From the NCBI GenBank assembly GCA_049509675.1, contig JBEKZQ010000271.1:1-8717 (forward strand): a DNA stretch of 8,717 nucleotides, given 5' to 3'. This DNA is from JBEKZQ01 sp049509675. GTDB taxonomy: Bacteria; Planctomycetota; Planctomycetia; Pirellulales; Thermoguttaceae. The notes below the pieces were generated by a model. That model saw only the letters and a list, made by a program, of their open reading frames with translations, was not told the DNA's origin and searched no databases. Every line of letters starts with the position of its first letter. Within the stretch, counting starts at the first letter, position 1. Position numbers and translations under genes: made by a program. Positions 5,655 through 8,717 of the stretch are shown in pieces.

Positions 5655-6953
5655 CTACCACCTCTTCCTCATGCGCAAATAGACCCGCAGGGCGATCGAC
5701 AGGCTGTTGACCGCCAGCACCAGTGCGATGAGCACCACGGCCGTGCCATAGAGGGTCGATTCGGGCACGTCGCGGACCTCCTTCGAGAGCGTATATAAAT
5801 GATAGGACAGGGCCATGCAGCGGTCGCCCAGGCGGTAGGGGAAAAACGAGCGCCAGCCGTGGTCGGGCACGGAAGTGAAGTACATGGCGCCGGTGAACAG
5901 GATGGGGGCCGTTTCGCCCGCCGCCCGCGATACCTGCAAAATCACGCCCGTGAGGATGCCGCTGATCGAGTTGGGCAACACGATCGTGCGGATCGTCTGC
6001 CAGCGCGAGGCCCCCAGGTTCCAGCAGGCCTCGCGGAACGCCATCGGCACCGACGCCAGCGCTTCGCGCGTGCTGGTGATGATCACCGGCAAGGTCATCA
6101 CCGCCAACGTGCATGAGGCGGCCAGCACCGACCGCCCCATGCCCGCGAATAGCACGAACGCCCCCACGCCGAACAGCGCATGCACGATGCTTGGCACCCC
6201 CGCCAGGTTGACCACGGCCAGGTTGACGATCCGCGTCAGCCAGTTATCGCGGGCGTATTCGTTGAGATACACTCCGGCCAGCACTCCCACCGGGGCGGCG
6301 ATCAGCAACGAGATGAACACCAGGCAGAAGGTTCCCACCAGGGGCGCCCAGATGCCGCCGGCCGTCATGTTGTTTTTCGGATTCTCCATCAGGAACGACA
6401 GCGACAGTGCCGGCCAGGCCTTGGCGATCAGGCAGGCGAAGATGGCCAGCATGGGCAGGACCAAGGCCAAGGTCATGGCGAGGAAAACGCACTTGGCCAG
6501 CAGCTCTTTGGCCCACTTCCACTTCTCCAGCGAGGTGGGGGTGAACACTTCGCGATGCACCAGGCGGATCTTGTGGCCCTCCTGCAAACGGATCACCCCC
6601 GCACGATGCAACTGGATCATCTGTTCGGCGGCCGTGGCGACGCCCCACCACGGCGCCGATTCGCTGCCGTCGCCGCCCGTGCCCTGGGCCCGCGCGTTGA
6701 CGTAGAAGCGGTATCGCCGCATGCGACTGCGGCGCCGTTTGCCGCCTGAGGGCTGGCAGACGATCTCCAGCGGTTGTGCCCCGGCGGGCGCGCCGCTGTC
6801 GAGCAGGATGGTCGCGGCCTGCTCCTTCACCGCGGCCAGGGCCTCTTCCAGCGTGGGGAATGCCCGCTCGCCGCCGGCCGGCGCCAGACCGTCTTCGCCG
6901 CAGCGCAGCAGATAGGCAGGCGGGCCGCCCGGGCCCTCAGTCGCGTTTCTCAC
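5655..6953 (-). CDS. pstA: Phosphate ABC transporter permease PstA with a long N-terminal extension
   Basis: This inner-membrane permease pairs with PstC to form the phosphate channel. The protein has 432 residues where the family usually has about 280-300. The permease part covers about 150-432: TM1 near 154-178, further hydrophobic segments near 202-230, 248-274, 277-296, 325-345 and 402-425, and the EAA coupling loop FREACWNLGASRWQTIRTIVLP-like sequence from about 306, which docks on the ATPase. Residues 1-150 are an extra soluble region with no recognised domain: an acidic/Ala-rich first part (1-70), a basic patch KRRRSRMRRYR (72-82) and an amphipathic stretch before TM1 (EKWKWAKELLAK). 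Third codon positions in it are almost all G or C, which supports real coding. The start is GTG at 6953, 17 bases inside pstC, with AAGGGG 7 bases upstream. An internal ATG at 6722 lacks a ribosome binding site. The gene ends at a repeat element. Confidence 0.92.
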   Translation of the reverse strand: MRNATEGPGGPPAYLLRCGEDGLAPAGGERAFPTLEEALAAVKEQAATILLDSGAPAGAQPLEIVCQPSGGKRRRSRMRRYRFYVNARAQGTGGDGSESAPWWGVATAAEQMIQLHRAGVIRLQEGHKIRLVHREVFTPTSLEKWKWAKELLAKCVFLAMTLALVLPMLAIFACLIAKAWPALSLSFLMENPKNNMTAGGIWAPLVGTFCLVFISLLIAAPVGVLAGVYLNEYARDNWLTRIVNLAVVNLAGVPSIVHALFGVGAFVLFAGMGRSVLAASCTLAVMTLPVIITSTREALASVPMAFREACWNLGASRWQTIRTIVLPNSISGILTGVILQVSRAAGETAPILFTGAMYFTSVPDHGWRSFFPYRLGDRCMALSYHLYTLSKEVRDVPESTLYGTAVVLIALVLAVNSLSIALRVYLRMRKRW

Positions 6954-7887
6954 TGCGAATCCCCTTGACCACCAGGTCGGCCGTCAGGTTCACGATGAAC
7001 GTTACCACGAACAACACCACGCCGATCATGAACAAGACGCGGTAATGGGTGTCGCCGGACCCCGTCTCGCCGAGCTCGGCGGCAATGGTGGCCGTCAGCG
7101 TGCAAATGGGGTCCAACAGGCTGTGCGGGATATTTACCGAATGGCCGGTACACATGAGCACGGCCATGGTTTCGCCGATGGCCCGCCCCACGCCCAGCAG
7201 CACGGCCGCCAACAGGCCGTTCTTGGCCGCCGGAAACAACACGCGATACACGATTTCCCAGCGGCTGGCGCCCAGCGAGACGGCGGCCTCGCGATACGAG
7301 TCGGGCACGGCCCGCAACGCGTCCTCGCCCACGGAAACGATGATCGGCACGCTCATCAGGGCCAGGATGATGCCGCCGTTGAGCAAATTGACGCCCAGCG
7401 GGGCCCCGGTCCAGCGGATGATGATCGGCCCCAGCACCATGTAGCCGACAAATCCCCACACCACCGAGGGGATGGCCGCCAGCAGTTCGATCAGGATTTT
7501 CAGCGCTTCCTTCAACCGGCCGTCGCAGAACTCCGACACGTACACGGCCGCCCCCAGCCCCAACGGCACGGCCAGCGCCATGGCCAGCCCCGTGACCGAC
7601 AACGTGCCCGCCAACAGGGCCAGGATTCCGAACTGCGGCTGTACCGTCGAGGTGGGCCGCCAGTTCGGGCTGGTGAGGAACTCCCGCAAGTTCAGGCCGC
7701 CGGCCAGCACCGGCGCCCCTTCCCGCAGCACGAAGAAGAAAATGGCCAGGACAAAGAGGATCGCGCTCCAGCCGCACAGGCGAATGGTCCACTCCACCAG
7801 CGGCTCGCTGCGATCCAGGGCCACGTGGACCAGCCACAGCAGACGCCGGCGAATCCGCACCGTCTTCGACCTGCTATTCATGCTCAT
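6937..7887 (-). CDS. pstC: Phosphate ABC transporter permease PstC
   Basis: PstC is one of the two membrane subunits of the phosphate importer; with PstA it forms the translocation path. At 316 residues the length is normal. A short basic cytoplasmic N-terminus (SRSKTVRIRRR) precedes TM1 (about 38-55). Further hydrophobic segments lie near 86-115, 130-156, 170-187, 222-244 and 284-303, giving the usual six. The EAA coupling loop is clear: SYREAAVSLGASRWEIVYRV (197-216). Family hallmarks include AAIPSVVWGFVGYMVLGP (138-153) and GVGRAIGETMAV (232-243). The start is ATG at 7887, which overlaps the pstS stop as ATGA. A second ATG sits two codons later. Neither has a good ribosome binding site, so translation probably depends on coupling to pstS. 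The open frame runs further upstream, but there it lies out of frame within pstS. The 3' end overlaps pstA by 17 bases. Confidence 0.95.
   Translation of the reverse strand: MSMNSRSKTVRIRRRLLWLVHVALDRSEPLVEWTIRLCGWSAILFVLAIFFFVLREGAPVLAGGLNLREFLTSPNWRPTSTVQPQFGILALLAGTLSVTGLAMALAVPLGLGAAVYVSEFCDGRLKEALKILIELLAAIPSVVWGFVGYMVLGPIIIRWTGAPLGVNLLNGGIILALMSVPIIVSVGEDALRAVPDSYREAAVSLGASRWEIVYRVLFPAAKNGLLAAVLLGVGRAIGETMAVLMCTGHSVNIPHSLLDPICTLTATIAAELGETGSGDTHYRVLFMIGVVLFVVTFIVNLTADLVVKGIRSEKRD
6961..6966 (-). promoter_or_regulatory. Ribosome binding site deciding the pstA GTG start
   Basis: AAGGGG on the minus strand, inside the 3' end of pstC, is followed by 7 bases and GTG at 6953. It is the strongest ribosome binding site in the frame and supports translation of the long N-terminal extension. 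Confidence 0.6.
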
Positions 7888-8717
7888 TCGTGGAACGGCA
7901 CGTAGCCCAGATCCAACACCACTTTTTGACCTTCCTTGGCCTGGATCCAATCCAAGAATGCCTTGATCTTGCCGCTGGGCGCGCCGACCGTGTAGATCAA
8001 CAAGGGGCGGGTAATCGGATAACCATCCTTCTGCTTCTTGGCGTTTTCCACGGTGGGGGCAATGGCCGGATCGCCTTTGTGCTTGGCGATCTTCAGCACC
8101 TTCACGCCCGGCGTGGCGTAGCCCATGCCGCTGTAGCCGATGGCGGCGGGCGTAGTGGCCACCAAGTCCACCACGTCCTTTGAACCGCTCTGGCTGATCA
8201 GTTCCTGCGTGTAGTCGCGGCCCTTGCCCAACACGGCCTCGCGGAAATAGGCATAGGTGCCCGAGCTGTTTTGGCGGCTGACGCGGACGATCTTGTCGTT
8301 GCCGAGCTTCTTGCTGTCCACGCCCAGTTGCGACCACTTGCTGGTCTTGCCGTCCTGGCCGTAAATCTCGGCCAGCTCGTCCAGAGAGATCGACTCGATG
8401 GGGTTGTCCTTGTGGACGTACACGGCCAGGGCATCGAAGCCGACGACGTGTTCCTGGGGATCGGCCCCCCGCTTGGCCTTGACGCGCTCGATCTCGTTGG
8501 GCTCCATCTTGCGGCTGGCGTTGGCCATGTCGCAATTGCCGTCGATCAGGCTGGCGATGCCCACGCCCGAGCCGCCGCCCAGCACTTGAACCATCGCTTC
8601 CGGATGTTGGGAATGATACTTCTCGGCCCAGGCCTGGGCCAGGTTGACCATCGTATCGGAGCCCTCCATGTGGACGGCGTCTCCGGACGAGCCGCAACCC
8701 GCCGACATCCCCACCGC
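7884..8717 (-). CDS. pstS: Phosphate-binding lipoprotein PstS (5' end outside window)
   Basis: PstS is the extracytoplasmic phosphate-binding component that delivers phosphate to PstC/PstA. The visible part has 277 codons plus stop; the N-terminus lies beyond the window. Near its visible start the protein reads VGMSAGCGSSGD, a lipobox-like ending (Ser-Ala-Gly before Cys, codon 8694-8696) followed by a Ser/Gly linker. It is therefore probably a lipoprotein, missing only its signal peptide here. Phosphate-binding loops typical of the family are seen: GSDTM (visible residues 19-23), GGGSGVGI (47-54), ANASRKM (65-71) and SRQNSSGTYAYF (147-158), plus the conserved IGYSGMGYA stretch. GTG and ATG codons at 8714 and 8708 could pass as starts but would leave no signal peptide. 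The gene overlaps pstC by four bases. The operon promoter, and any Pho box, would be upstream and cannot be seen. Confidence 0.95.
   Translation of the reverse strand, partial: AVGMSAGCGSSGDAVHMEGSDTMVNLAQAWAEKYHSQHPEAMVQVLGGGSGVGIASLIDGNCDMANASRKMEPNEIERVKAKRGADPQEHVVGFDALAVYVHKDNPIESISLDELAEIYGQDGKTSKWSQLGVDSKKLGNDKIVRVSRQNSSGTYAYFREAVLGKGRDYTQELISQSGSKDVVDLVATTPAAIGYSGMGYATPGVKVLKIAKHKGDPAIAPTVENAKKQKDGYPITRPLLIYTVGAPSGKIKAFLDWIQAKEGQKVVLDLGYVPFHE

Noticed and set aside
1..8717. CRISPR arrays, tRNA or rRNA genes
   Set aside because: No regularly spaced repeats, and no cloverleaf or rRNA-like sequence was recognised on either strand.

Overview
The window holds a nearly complete phosphate-uptake and phosphate-sensing operon, read on the minus strand from high to low coordinates: pstS (5' end cut off by the window edge), pstC, pstA, two tandem pstB-type ATPase genes, phoU and phoR. 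After a 376-base gap carrying a large inverted-repeat element comes the 5' part of a SNF2-family helicase gene, also on the minus strand, which runs off the low-coordinate end. The DNA is GC-rich with strongly GC-biased third codon positions. The gene content, the style of the SNF2 protein and the two kinds of short palindromic element suggest a planctomycete or similar environmental bacterium. That assignment is an inference from general resemblance.

The operon is tightly packed. pstS and pstC overlap as ATGA, pstC and pstA overlap by 17 bases, pstB1 and pstB2 share one base as TGATG, the phoU ribosome binding site contains the pstB2 stop codon, and phoR starts 4 bases after the phoU stop with a GTG. 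The one break is between pstA and pstB1 (187 bases), which is filled mostly by an inverted-repeat element whose outer end touches the pstA stop codon. A second, unrelated palindromic element sits at the phoR stop codon and supplies it.

Together the genes encode a periplasmic or surface phosphate-binding lipoprotein, two membrane permeases, an ATPase pair, the PhoU coupling protein and the PhoR sensor kinase. No response regulator (PhoB) lies in the window.

The most striking point is the ATPase pair. PstB1 keeps the LSGGQ signature but has lost the Q-loop glutamine (Pro91) and the switch histidine (Asn203). PstB2 keeps Walker A, Q-loop, Walker B and switch histidine but has lost the signature (LTLEQ). 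The losses are complementary. A PstB1-PstB2 heterodimer would have exactly one complete ATP site and one degenerate site, an architecture well known in asymmetric ABC exporters but not in the classical Pst importer, whose PstB acts as a homodimer. PstA also has an unusual N-terminal extension of about 150 residues.
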